NCBI GenBank assembly: GCA_031262285.1
Contig: JAISHZ010000032.1
Location: 1-9,767 of the forward strand
Source of the DNA: Lachnospiraceae bacterium
GTDB lineage: Bacteria > Bacillota_A > Clostridia > Lachnospirales > Lachnospiraceae
DNA: 9,767 nt
Direction of reading: 5' to 3'
Shown here: positions 1-7,239 of the stretch, one piece after another
How positions within the stretch are numbered: position 1 is the stretch's first letter
Layout: each line of letters begins with the position of its first letter
The notes under the pieces: model-generated
What the model was told of the DNA's origin: nothing
The model's database searches: none
The model's input: only the letters and a program-made list of their open reading frames with translations
Program-made: the position numbers and the translations under genes

Positions 1-1663
1 TTATGAAGTAAATTTGCCGCATTTTTCACCCGAAAACCGAGAGGAAATGCTTCAGGAAACGCAAAATCTCGTGGATGCATTGGGAAGTTTAAACCCGAAC
101 CAACTGCTCCCTCAAGATGAATATACCTATACGCTTCTTCGAAACGCGCTTCAAAACTCGCTTTCTATGACGCGATTCCCGTATTATGATGAACCGCTTT
201 CCCCATCTTCAGGGATGCAAACACAGTTGCCGATTTTGTTGGCGGAATATACATTTCGTTCGACAAGGGATGTGGATGACTATTTAAAACTGCTTAATCA
301 AACGGACGAATATTTCGATTCTCTTATACTGTATGAACAGGAAAATGCAAAAGCAGGGCTTTTGATGAGCGGGCAATCTTTACATAAAGTTTTGGATCAA
401 TGTGAACAGATCTTAGTGCAAGGAGATTTACATAAAGGTACGCATTTTTTACAAACGACTTTTGTGGAGCGTTTATCCGTCTTGTACACGCAGGGTTTGA
501 TCGATCTGGATCGTGCGAAATATTATGTCGCACAGAACAATCGTCTCTTATCCACTGTTTTTGCGCCTGCTTATGAAGCACTCTATGACGGTCTTTTCGT
601 ATTGTGTGACGAAACGATTCCTCTGCGTGGGCTTGCGAATTATCCGAACGGGGATACCTATTATGAATTACTACTAAAGATTGAAACCGGCTCTGACATG
701 GAAATCGAACGTCTAAAGGAGGTCTTGACCGCCAAGTTGGAACAAGAATTTCTGGCACTCAATCAACTCTTTACCACACATCCGCAAATCATTCTGTCAA
801 ACTACGCGGAAGAAATCGAAGAAGCATTTCCCTTGATCAGTCCTTCGCAGATGCTCCTAGACCTGCAAGAACGCATGGAAAAAGATTTCCCGCTTTTAGA
901 AGGCGAGGAACCGTCTGTCCTGGTCAAGGCGGTTTCGCAAAGCTTAGAAGAATATTGCGCACCGGCGTATTATTTGACACCACCCATCGATGATTCCCGG
1001 AGCAATGTAATCTACATCAATGAACTCCATACGCCGCACAGTTTAGAATTGTACACCACACTGGCACACGAGGGGTTCCCGGGGCACCTCTATCAGACCG
1101 TCTATCATAATCAACAGGTTCTGTCGGATGAAGATTCCTATGTGCGTGAGATCCTATGGTATGGCGGTTATCAAGAGGGTTGGGCGCTTTATGTCGAGTT
1201 TTTAGCCTTTGACTACGCAGCGCAGCTTTTGACACAAGCAGGGCGCGGTGATTTGGCACCTGCTGTATACTTCGAGCAGCACAATCGCAGTCTTCTGCTA
1301 TGTCTCTATTCACTGCTGGACATTATGATTCATTATGATGGTGCATCTTACGATACTATCTCGCAAGTATTAGAAGCTTGCGGTATCACATCAGAAGCTT
1401 CTGTGAGCGCGATCTACGAATATTTGGTGGAGGAGCCGACCAATTACCTTAAATACTATCTAGGGTACTTGGAAATTCTCGCTTTGCAGAGTGAAGCCAA
1501 GCAGCTCTGGGGAGCGGAATATACGGATTATGATTTCCACAAGTTTCTGTTGGATTGCGGACCATCGGATTTTTCGACGATCAGGAAAGCTATGGGTGCG
1601 GTCGACACGGCAGGTTTTGAGAAAGCGCGCGAGGGGTTACCGTTACTAACAGCGCGTAACTAG
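1..1663 (+). CDS. DUF885 family putative zinc metallopeptidase (5' end outside window)
   Basis: The frame is open to the first base of the window, with readable codons Y-E-V-N before the TTG at 14. The true start is therefore upstream and the gene is partial; TTG 14 has no convincing ribosome binding site. Numbering from that TTG, the visible part has about 549 residues. The diagnostic site is H352-E-G-F-P-G-H358, followed by E388 in a Q-E-G-W-A-L-Y-V-E stretch. This is the HExxPGH plus downstream EGWA arrangement of the DUF885 family, which resembles gluzincin metallopeptidases, with two His and one Glu as likely zinc ligands and the Glu of HE as catalytic base. The rest is largely helical and acidic, as expected. 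No signal peptide can be judged because the N-terminus is missing. spmA starts 31 bases after the stop, so co-transcription is likely. The family assignment is firm; substrate and localisation are unknown. Confidence 0.85.
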   Translation, partial: YEVNLPHFSPENREEMLQETQNLVDALGSLNPNQLLPQDEYTYTLLRNALQNSLSMTRFPYYDEPLSPSSGMQTQLPILLAEYTFRSTRDVDDYLKLLNQTDEYFDSLILYEQENAKAGLLMSGQSLHKVLDQCEQILVQGDLHKGTHFLQTTFVERLSVLYTQGLIDLDRAKYYVAQNNRLLSTVFAPAYEALYDGLFVLCDETIPLRGLANYPNGDTYYELLLKIETGSDMEIERLKEVLTAKLEQEFLALNQLFTTHPQIILSNYAEEIEEAFPLISPSQMLLDLQERMEKDFPLLEGEEPSVLVKAVSQSLEEYCAPAYYLTPPIDDSRSNVIYINELHTPHSLELYTTLAHEGFPGHLYQTVYHNQQVLSDEDSYVREILWYGGYQEGWALYVEFLAFDYAAQLLTQAGRGDLAPAVYFEQHNRSLLLCLYSLLDIMIHYDGASYDTISQVLEACGITSEASVSAIYEYLVEEPTNYLKYYLGYLEILALQSEAKQLWGAEYTDYDFHKFLLDCGPSDFSTIRKAMGAVDTAGFEKAREGLPLLTARN

Positions 1664-1664
1664 A

Positions 1665-1682
1665 TGCCCGCCAAAGCGGGCA
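1665..1682 (+). promoter_or_regulatory. Hairpin between the DUF885 gene and spmA
   Basis: TGCCCGC and GCGGGCA form a perfect 7-bp GC-rich stem around a CAAA loop, starting two bases after the upstream TAG. No T-tract follows; the next bases are GAGGGGTG, the spmA ribosome binding site. It is therefore not a classical intrinsic terminator. It could modulate spmA translation, mark an RNA processing point or be a weak attenuator. The structure is directly visible; the role is inference. Confidence 0.5.
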
Positions 1683-1694
1683 GAGGGGTGTAAT

Positions 1695-2318
1695 GTGTTA
1701 AATTATTTATGGGCTTTCATGATCCTGATAGGCGTCCTATACGCTACTTTTACCGGCAATGTGAGCGCGATTACAGAAGCGGCATTTGATGGCGCGGGAG
1801 AGGCCATCTCCCTATGCATCACGATGGCCGGCGCAATGGCATTTTGGATGGGTCTGATGGAAATTGCCGGAAAGTCCGGTTTGATTCAAAAAATGACGCG
1901 CGGTCTCTCCCCCTTTCTGTCTTTTTTGTTCCCGCGCATCCCTAAGACCCATGTGGCGAGGGAGTACATCGCAACGAATATCATCACCAACATCCTAGGG
2001 TTGGGCTGGGCCTGTACGCCTGCCGGATTAAAGGCGATGGAGGCGCTTTCGCATTTACAAAAGGAACGAGGGGATCCGGCATATCAGGATTTAGAAACCT
2101 CTAACAGCAAACGTAGTGCGAGCAACGAAATGTGCACTTTTTTGATCATAAATATTTCCTCTCTGCAATTGATTCCGGTGAACATGATAGCCTATCGCCG
2201 TCAGTACGGTAGCGTTCATCCGGCGTCAATTATCTTGCCTGCAATCTTGGCCACTTTGTGCAGTACCATCATCGCTGTCATTTTCTGTAAACTCAAAGAT
2301 CGGAGGAGTCGCCCATGA
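1695..2318 (+). CDS. spmA: Spore maturation protein A
   Basis: The start is GTG 1695, with a GAGGGG ribosome binding site at 1683-1688. The 207-residue product is an integral membrane protein of the nucleoside-recognition (gate) domain superfamily. Hydrophobic segments lie at about residues 3-20, 35-58, 88-110, 145-165 and 175-198. Recognisable SpmA stretches are the early A-F-D-G-A-G-E-A segment, the N-I-L-G-L-G-W-A-C-T-P-A-G-L-K-A-M motif and the N-E-M-C-T-F-L-I-I-N-I-S-S-L-Q-L-I-P block. Length matches the usual size of about 200. SpmA works with SpmB in dehydration of the spore core and thereby in spore heat resistance; the transported molecule is not established. The stop overlaps the spmB start (ATGA), so the two are translationally coupled. 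No sporulation-sigma promoter was identified directly upstream. Confidence 0.95.
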   Translation: MLNYLWAFMILIGVLYATFTGNVSAITEAAFDGAGEAISLCITMAGAMAFWMGLMEIAGKSGLIQKMTRGLSPFLSFLFPRIPKTHVAREYIATNIITNILGLGWACTPAGLKAMEALSHLQKERGDPAYQDLETSNSKRSASNEMCTFLIINISSLQLIPVNMIAYRRQYGSVHPASIILPAILATLCSTIIAVIFCKLKDRRSRP

Positions 2319-2839
2319 ACGCGCTTTCGCATTTATCGGATATAGTGATTCCGGCGTTGATATTTTATGTGATCGCTTATGGATTGTCTACGAAAACGAA
2401 GGTTTATGAAGAGTTTTTGGAAGGTGCGAAAAGCGGTTTAAAAGTGGTGCTGGGTATATTGCCGACCTTGATCGGGCTGATGATTGGCGTAGGTGTTTTG
2501 CGGGCTTCCGGGTTCTTGACGTTTCTGGGTGATCTATTGGGAAAGGCGGCGTCCAAGGTATTCTTACCGCCGGATATCATCCCATTACTGGTGGTGAAGC
2601 TCTTTTCCTCTTCCGCAGCAACCGGTCTCGTGTTGGATATCTTCAAGGTTCACGGTCCGGATTCACTCATCGGCACGATGACCTCTATCCTGATGAGTTG
2701 TACAGAAACCGTATTTTACACCATGAGCGTCTACTTCCTCGCAGCAAAAGTTACCAAAACGCGCTATACTCTGGCCGGAGCATTGTTAGCCACCTTGGCG
2801 GGGCTAATCGCCAGCGTTTTGCTTAGTGTGGCGCTCTAG
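2315..2839 (+). CDS. spmB: Spore maturation protein B
   Basis: The ATG at 2315 overlaps the spmA stop by 4 bases and has a strong GGAGGAG at 2302-2308, six bases upstream. The product has 174 residues, close to the usual length of about 175-180, and is strongly hydrophobic with segments at about 8-24, 42-62, 92-108, 120-145 and 150-172. Hallmarks are I-L-P-T-L-I-G-L-M-I-G-V-G-V-L-R-A-S-G near residues 48-66, P-L-L-V-V-K-L-F-S-S-S-A-A-T-G, G-P-D-S-L-I-G-T and the S-C-T-E-T-V-F-Y-T block, all characteristic of SpmB gate-domain proteins. It acts with SpmA at a spore-forming membrane in core dehydration. No terminator hairpin follows; the promoter of the next operon begins only 7 bases after the stop. 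Confidence 0.95.
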   Translation: MNALSHLSDIVIPALIFYVIAYGLSTKTKVYEEFLEGAKSGLKVVLGILPTLIGLMIGVGVLRASGFLTFLGDLLGKAASKVFLPPDIIPLLVVKLFSSSAATGLVLDIFKVHGPDSLIGTMTSILMSCTETVFYTMSVYFLAAKVTKTRYTLAGALLATLAGLIASVLLSVAL

Positions 2840-2845
2840 CATACA

Positions 2846-2875
2846 TTGACAGTTCGCTCGTATATATGCTATAAT
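2846..2875 (+). promoter_or_regulatory. Near-consensus SigA-type promoter for the ABC exporter operon
   Basis: A perfect TTGACA (2846-2851) is separated by 18 bases from a perfect TATAAT (2870-2875), which is preceded by TGC, giving an extended -10 element. Transcription should start near 2882, leaving a leader of about 85 bases before the ATG at 2967. It points toward the ABC genes and lies immediately after spmB, so it makes the exporter operon independent of sporulation control. Confidence 0.85.
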
Positions 2876-2966
2876 TCGGCATTCTTATTGAGCTTCGCGT
2901 GTATCGTTGATTATTCTCTGACTTGATATAAAGCACGCATTGATTTGATAAAAAAGGCGATTTCGT

Positions 2967-3572
2967 ATGATTTTACAAGTAGAAGGCATACAAAAGAATT
3001 ATCAAAAACCTCTTTTTTCTCCGGTGTCTTTTATCTTGGACAAGGGTGAAGGTTTAGCCATATCCGGCCACAACGGAAGCGGCAAAACAACCTTGTTGGA
3101 CATGATCGCCGGTTTATGCAAACCATCTGCAGGAGTCTGTAGGCGACATACGAAACTCGGTTATGTTATGAATCTACCGGGATTCCAAGAATCTCTTTCA
3201 TGTTATGACAACTTAATGACAGAAGCTTATCTGTGCGGCTTGAAACAAAGCGCGGCAAAAGAACAAGTTCTCGCTTGCATGGCGCAATGCGATATGCTTT
3301 CCTACGCACATCAAAAATACAAAAAGTGCAGCGCCGGAATGAAGGCACGCGTATCCATTGCTGCCGCGCTCCTTGGCGACCCCGGTCTCCTTTTACTGGA
3401 CGAAGCGTTTAACGCGCTGGATATTGAAACTGTGAACTTTGTCAAAACACTGCTGTTAAAGCGCAAAGCAATCGGAACATCCATTATCATGATTTCCCAT
3501 AACCGAACAGACTTTGACGGGCTATGTGAGCGCCTCCTCCTATTGCCCGATGCGGAAATGAGGAGCTTATGA
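2967..3572 (+). CDS. ABC transporter ATP-binding protein
   Basis: This is a short, single ABC ATPase domain of 201 residues without a C-terminal extension. Walker A is G34-H-N-G-S-G-K-T-T42, the signature is C121-S-A-G-M125 followed by K-A-R-V, Walker B is L-L-L-L-D145-E146, the D-loop is A-L-D at 150-152, and the switch histidine is H178 in M-I-S-H-N. The usual Q-loop glutamine appears to be replaced by Asn in G65-Y-V-M-N69, although Q74 follows shortly. The S-x-G-M-K type signature is common in exporter ATPases of the CcmA/NatA kind. The ATG at 2967 has a modest AAAGG at 2953-2957. The stop overlaps the first permease start by 4 bases. It should power export through the two following permeases; the substrate is unknown. 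Confidence 0.9.
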   Translation: MILQVEGIQKNYQKPLFSPVSFILDKGEGLAISGHNGSGKTTLLDMIAGLCKPSAGVCRRHTKLGYVMNLPGFQESLSCYDNLMTEAYLCGLKQSAAKEQVLACMAQCDMLSYAHQKYKKCSAGMKARVSIAAALLGDPGLLLLDEAFNALDIETVNFVKTLLLKRKAIGTSIIMISHNRTDFDGLCERLLLLPDAEMRSL

Positions 3573-4732
3573 AAGCGCGCGGATTACTTGCTGCCGATTT
3601 TCGAATCTTGATCAAACGCTTGCCTTTTTTGTTGCTCGGCAGCGCTGTGATTGTCCTGTGCATTCTGATCGCGCTTCCGTCGTCTTTGTTTCGTTTGAAC
3701 AGTGTCGATGACATCAAAATTGCCGTAGTTTGCGATAGTAATAATGCCTTCATGCCGACCTTCATGGGTATCGCTTCGGATTATCAAGTGGTTGGGGAAT
3801 TGCGTGTTTTAGATGCAACCCAAGCCGCTACCGCTCTTAGAAACAAGGAAGTGGAAGCAGTCATTGAGATTCCGGACGACATCATCAATCGCGTGATCGA
3901 CGGCGATGATGTGACCATCACCTTAAGTACTCACGATCCTCTCATTGGTACCGTAGCGTACTCCATAGCGAACTCAACCGTTCAAGCCGCAAAAAAAGTG
4001 CAGATTATCTTCAATCGATTTTATGCATCGGCAAGTTCTCATATCAGCGATCAAAGTACGTTGTGGAATGCCGAATATGCGCTGGGCGAATCAATATTGC
4101 AGGAAGTCATCTTGCGGCTCAAAAATATCGAAGTCGTTCGCGGTGTGTCCTCTTATAAGATACAAGTACTCAGCATTATCTTGTTTTTATGCATTTCGAT
4201 TTTAGCTGTATTTATGGTTTTGCTTACTTCATGGCAAATCAGTTCCGGATACTTAAGGCGATTAAAAATCCGAAATGTTTCCGCATATTCATTGATGGCT
4301 GTCAAATGCCTGATTATGCTGCTTCTTTCTGTCGTGATCGCCATGCTTTTGTATCCGCTTTCGTTTGTACTTAATTCGCCGATTTCTTATTGCCGATGGA
4401 TAGGGACATCCTGTATTATAGCTTTGGGGATCTATAGCATTCTGACCGCTGTTACTTTATGCAAAGGACGACAAGGAGCGATCGCTTCTAAGACCCTACT
4501 ACTCTCAGTGGCTTTCATCATCTTAATGCTGTTCGCGGGAGGCGGCTTTTATCCGGTCTATGTCATGGATCATAGTGTTCGACTCCTAAACCCCGCATGG
4601 ATTACCCATGTACTTGTTCAATGGTCGCTTTATGATACCGTCGCACCGGTGGGTTCTATGACGGCAATCCTCGTGATTTCCTGCATGCTCTTTTGGATTA
4701 CGGGATGGCGATGGAGGCGATTTGGATGTTAA
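3569..4732 (+). CDS. ABC-2 type transporter permease, first subunit
   Basis: The 387-residue product has the layout of the ABC2_membrane_3 type. One membrane segment lies at about residues 19-41, followed by an extracytoplasmic domain of roughly 150 residues with alternating strands and helices (starting I-K-I-A-V-V-C-D), then a cluster of about five membrane segments from about 198 to 381. A conserved-looking G-G-G-F-Y-P-V-Y-V-M segment followed by L-L-N-P-A-W near the last loops fits ABC-2 permeases, which often have G-G-x-x-x-P and N-P-x-x-W there. The ATG overlaps the ATPase stop (ATGA). GAGGAG at 3560-3565 is only 3 bases away, a spacing suited to translational coupling. It presumably pairs with the second permease to form the channel. 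The substrate cannot be read from sequence. Confidence 0.85.
   Translation: MKARGLLAADFRILIKRLPFLLLGSAVIVLCILIALPSSLFRLNSVDDIKIAVVCDSNNAFMPTFMGIASDYQVVGELRVLDATQAATALRNKEVEAVIEIPDDIINRVIDGDDVTITLSTHDPLIGTVAYSIANSTVQAAKKVQIIFNRFYASASSHISDQSTLWNAEYALGESILQEVILRLKNIEVVRGVSSYKIQVLSIILFLCISILAVFMVLLTSWQISSGYLRRLKIRNVSAYSLMAVKCLIMLLLSVVIAMLLYPLSFVLNSPISYCRWIGTSCIIALGIYSILTAVTLCKGRQGAIASKTLLLSVAFIILMLFAGGGFYPVYVMDHSVRLLNPAWITHVLVQWSLYDTVAPVGSMTAILVISCMLFWITGWRWRRFGC
4713..4717 (+). promoter_or_regulatory. Ribosome binding site fixing the second permease start
   Basis: GGAGG lies 8 bases before ATG 4726. Upstream in-frame alternatives, such as TTG 4693, would place this site inside the coding region, have no comparable site of their own, and add a short polar N-terminal extension before the first membrane segment. 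This supports initiation at 4726. Confidence 0.75.
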
Positions 4733-5832
4733 ATCTGGTGAAAACACTATGCAAAACATTGTTACAACACATACCGCTTTTGCTGCTCCTCGTAGGTTTA
4801 CAACTATTTTTGGGAGAAATCGCTGCAAATGCACTGCATCCGGATGCACCTCCGATGCGTATTGGATTGTACACGGAAGCCGACACCGACTTAACAACGA
4901 CCTATGTAAGCGCACTGCGTGAAATCCCCAATCTGGAGATGATCGTTGTAGATTCTTTGACAGAAAAAGACGCCTGTTTTGACAAAGGCGCGCAAGGATT
5001 TCTCGTCATTCCCAAAGATTTCGACCGACTACTTCAAAATGAAGCCTTCGAAGTAGTCTCGCTTTACCTCGCGCCGGGTATTACGGATGCATCTCATCTA
5101 CGTGATGTGTTGGCGAATGAAATTTTCTTGATGAAATCAGAGCTACTTTTACAGAAGACTTTGACTTTTCTCTCGCCCAACATCGATATAGATGCGGTAG
5201 AGGTTCTCCAAGTTGCTGAGCCAAACTTTTCGTTAGCGTACAATGGTCCACTCTACCAAAAACAAGCAAGCATCACACCACCCGCCTATGGTATACCGGC
5301 ATTGTTCCTGTTACTTGCCTTCCTCCACGCATCTGCATTCTTGATCGGAAAAGATATGCGACATGTGGCTTTGCACCAAAACAAGCGGTATAGATATGCG
5401 TTGATCCTAGGCATGATCGTCCTTTCATCTGCTTGGCTCATAACGGTTCTATTATATGCGTTAGGTATGAACCTATTATACAAAATAGCGGTTCCTCTCG
5501 AAGTTTTATGCGCTTTGGCTGGACTGGCTGTTTTGATGATAGCCGTTGGCGGACTCTTATGTTTCTGGGGAAAACGTCACTGGGCTGCTTGGATCTTCGT
5601 GCCGATGCTCTTTTTAAACATGACACTGGGTGGCGGTCTATGGGGCGTGGGAGAACAGCCGTCTTCCTTTGCATTACTCCCCGTTCGTGAAGTCCTGCTC
5701 GCCGCAAGCGGCAAACATACTGCGCTGTTTTTGTGGATACCTGCCATCCTATGCTACTTATGTATCTTGATTCCTGTACCCGAGAAATTGAAACGCCGCA
5801 TCCTATCCATTCGGAATAAAAGCGGCGTTTGA
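4726..5832 (+). CDS. ABC-2 type transporter permease, second subunit
   Basis: From ATG 4726 the product has 368 residues. The gene overlaps the end of the first permease by 7 bases (ATGTTAA). The layout copies its partner: a membrane segment at about 13-33, an outer domain at about 34-195 that opens with M-R-I-G-L-Y-T-E, and about five membrane segments from about 198 to 360. The G-G-G-L-W-G segment around residue 305 corresponds in position to the G-G-G-F-Y-P segment of the first subunit. The last residues are basic (K-L-K-R-R-I), consistent with a cytoplasmic tail. The two permeases are clearly diverged from each other, suggesting a heterodimeric channel rather than a recent duplication. 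No substrate-specifying gene is visible. Confidence 0.83.
   Translation: MLNLVKTLCKTLLQHIPLLLLLVGLQLFLGEIAANALHPDAPPMRIGLYTEADTDLTTTYVSALREIPNLEMIVVDSLTEKDACFDKGAQGFLVIPKDFDRLLQNEAFEVVSLYLAPGITDASHLRDVLANEIFLMKSELLLQKTLTFLSPNIDIDAVEVLQVAEPNFSLAYNGPLYQKQASITPPAYGIPALFLLLAFLHASAFLIGKDMRHVALHQNKRYRYALILGMIVLSSAWLITVLLYALGMNLLYKIAVPLEVLCALAGLAVLMIAVGGLLCFWGKRHWAAWIFVPMLFLNMTLGGGLWGVGEQPSSFALLPVREVLLAASGKHTALFLWIPAILCYLCILIPVPEKLKRRILSIRNKSGV
5791..5830 (+). promoter_or_regulatory. Stem-loop overlapping the stop codon of the second permease
   Basis: AAACGCCGC (5791-5799) and GCGGCGTTT (5822-5830) form a perfect 9-bp stem around a 22-base loop. The loop can itself form a small TCC-ATTC-GGA hairpin. 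The right arm runs into the TGA stop (5830-5832). The downstream bases GAGTGAGTAAAAAAC are A-rich rather than T-rich, so this is not a standard intrinsic terminator for the + strand. It may stabilise the upstream exporter mRNA or reduce readthrough into the zinc-ribbon gene. Confidence 0.5.
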
Positions 5833-5867
5833 GTGAGTAAAAAACAAAAAGAAAGAAGGTAAACCAA

Positions 5868-7238
5868 ATGTGTTGTCCAAACTGTGGAACACCCTATGAA
5901 GGGGAACTGCCCTTTTGTGCTAATTGCGGGGCAAAATTGAACGAACCGGCTCCTGCTCCTGTTCCGACTCCGGAAGTGGCGCAGCCGGTTGTGAATGTTG
6001 CGACTCCGTATCAACCACAAGCCCCGTACCAAGCACAAGCGCCGTATCAAGCACAAGCACCGTCTGCTGCACCTGTTAACGAGTCCTATGTGGCGCAAGC
6101 ACCGGTTCAACCACAAGTTCCATACCAAGCGCAAGCACCATATGCAACGCAGTCGCCGGTTCAAGCTTCTTTAGAGAAGCCCGCCAAGAAATCACCAATC
6201 CCCTGGATCATCGCGGCTATAGTGGCCGTAATTTTGGGCATTTCCATCACTGCGTTCGCTACGAACGGGTTTGGTTTGTTGGGTTCCTCTATTGATAGCA
6301 AAAACCCGCTAGCGATCACCAGTGATGCTTTGAAAGGCTTAACCGACCTGCAGAGCTTCGCATTCGAGTTTGAGGGAGAACAATACGACGAATATTGGGG
6401 ATATGGTGATTCCTTCTCTGCTAATGGGTATGTCGTGTATGGGAATAGCTTTGACGAGACTATTATTTATGTTGAAGCGAACGATGAGAATTATGATTAT
6501 CAACTTGTATTCTATGAGGGCGAAGCCTACCTCTCAGTAGACGGCTTTGTGCAGCGCTTGAACGATACCGGTCGCGAAGTTTTCGATGAAATGGAGGAGG
6601 TTCTCATATACAATAAAGGACACCTCGACCGCGAAGCTATGCTCGATGAATCACTAAACGAAATGGTAGATCAAATCAATGACTCCCTCGATGAGCTGGG
6701 ATCATATTCCTATCTGCTTGGCGGAAGTTCCGTAGAGTTGGAGCCCATTACAAAAGAAGCCGTGGAAAGAGCCAATCAAATCATCGAAGATTTTATCTAT
6801 GTAGCACTACAAGATGATGAAATCTTGGCTGATGTGCTTCCCAAGATGGAGAGAACCAAAAAAGACGGCAAGACGACCATTGATTACACCATCGATACCA
6901 AAGGATTGATCGATGTGTTAAGTGACTATTTGTATGATTCCTTAGATAATGCGCCGGAATTAACAGACATCACGGATGAATGGGTTAAATCTTTGGGCAT
7001 ATCACAATCCACAAAATCTTTCATGGATCTCATCATGACGCAAATAACCGGTCAACTAAGTTACGATTCAGCTGAAATCGAGGTCTCCATCACCGTAGAC
7101 AAAAAGAATGTTCTGCAAGACTGTGAGATTTATGTTTCAGCTAATGACACCTGGGTTGAAGGAACATTTACCATTACCGATCAAAACAAAGTAAAAGTGG
7201 ATATGGATGAAATTGATGATGTGATTTCGAATTACTAG
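5868..7238 (+). CDS. Zinc-ribbon single-pass membrane protein with acidic outer domain
   Basis: The 456-residue protein starts at ATG 5868 with AGAAGG at 5854-5859. It opens with a small zinc ribbon, C3-P-N-C6 and C17-A-N-C20, typical of the zinc_ribbon_2 type. Residues about 26-103 are Pro/Ala/Gln-rich with repeated PYQxQA units. K107-K108 precede a membrane segment at about 111-132. The remaining 320 or so residues, probably extracytoplasmic, are strongly acidic and rich in Tyr, Asn and Asp. The segment around 160-230 reads like paired strands (F-E-F-E-G-E, G-Y-V-V-Y-G, Y-Q-L-V-F-Y-E-G-E-A-Y-L), resembling lipoprotein-like beta domains, but no named family was recognised. Zinc ribbon inside and sensor-like domain outside suggest signalling or envelope maintenance. 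It lies 35 bases after the permease gene, probably in the same transcript. Confidence 0.85.
   Translation: MCCPNCGTPYEGELPFCANCGAKLNEPAPAPVPTPEVAQPVVNVATPYQPQAPYQAQAPYQAQAPSAAPVNESYVAQAPVQPQVPYQAQAPYATQSPVQASLEKPAKKSPIPWIIAAIVAVILGISITAFATNGFGLLGSSIDSKNPLAITSDALKGLTDLQSFAFEFEGEQYDEYWGYGDSFSANGYVVYGNSFDETIIYVEANDENYDYQLVFYEGEAYLSVDGFVQRLNDTGREVFDEMEEVLIYNKGHLDREAMLDESLNEMVDQINDSLDELGSYSYLLGGSSVELEPITKEAVERANQIIEDFIYVALQDDEILADVLPKMERTKKDGKTTIDYTIDTKGLIDVLSDYLYDSLDNAPELTDITDEWVKSLGISQSTKSFMDLIMTQITGQLSYDSAEIEVSITVDKKNVLQDCEIYVSANDTWVEGTFTITDQNKVKVDMDEIDDVISNY
6006..6155 (+). repeat. 18-bp coding repeats for PYQxQA units
   Basis: Three adjacent 18-base units at 6006-6059 encode PYQPQA, PYQAQA and PYQAQA. 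A further PYQAQA copy and a diverged one (PYATQS) lie at 6120-6155. The units differ mainly at synonymous third positions (for example TAT/TAC, GCG/GCA), so the peptide rather than the DNA looks conserved. They form the flexible linker between zinc ribbon and membrane segment. Confidence 0.8.
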
Positions 7239-7239
7239 A

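Noticed and set aside
324..758. 144-codon minus-strand frame inside the DUF885 gene
   Set aside because: It lies wholly within a well-supported gene on the other strand, is rich in Arg, Ser and His as antisense frames often are, and has no recognisable motif.
1017..1313. 98-codon minus-strand frame opposite the DUF885 catalytic site
   Set aside because: Antisense shadow of the HExxPGH region, with no ribosome binding site or domain.
1665..1682. Hairpin as an intrinsic terminator before spmA
   Set aside because: No T-tract follows, and the next bases form the spmA ribosome binding site.
4693..4725. TTG 4693 as start of the second permease
   Set aside because: The GGAGG at 4713 points to ATG 4726, and the extra residues have no feature of their own.
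6006..6155. Regular repeats as a CRISPR-like array
   Set aside because: The 18-base units are contiguous, coding and in frame, with no spacers.
5754..6164. 136-codon minus-strand frame rich in Arg, Leu, Trp and Cys
   Set aside because: It is the antisense of the permease end and the PYQxQA repeats. Its repetitive composition comes from those repeats.
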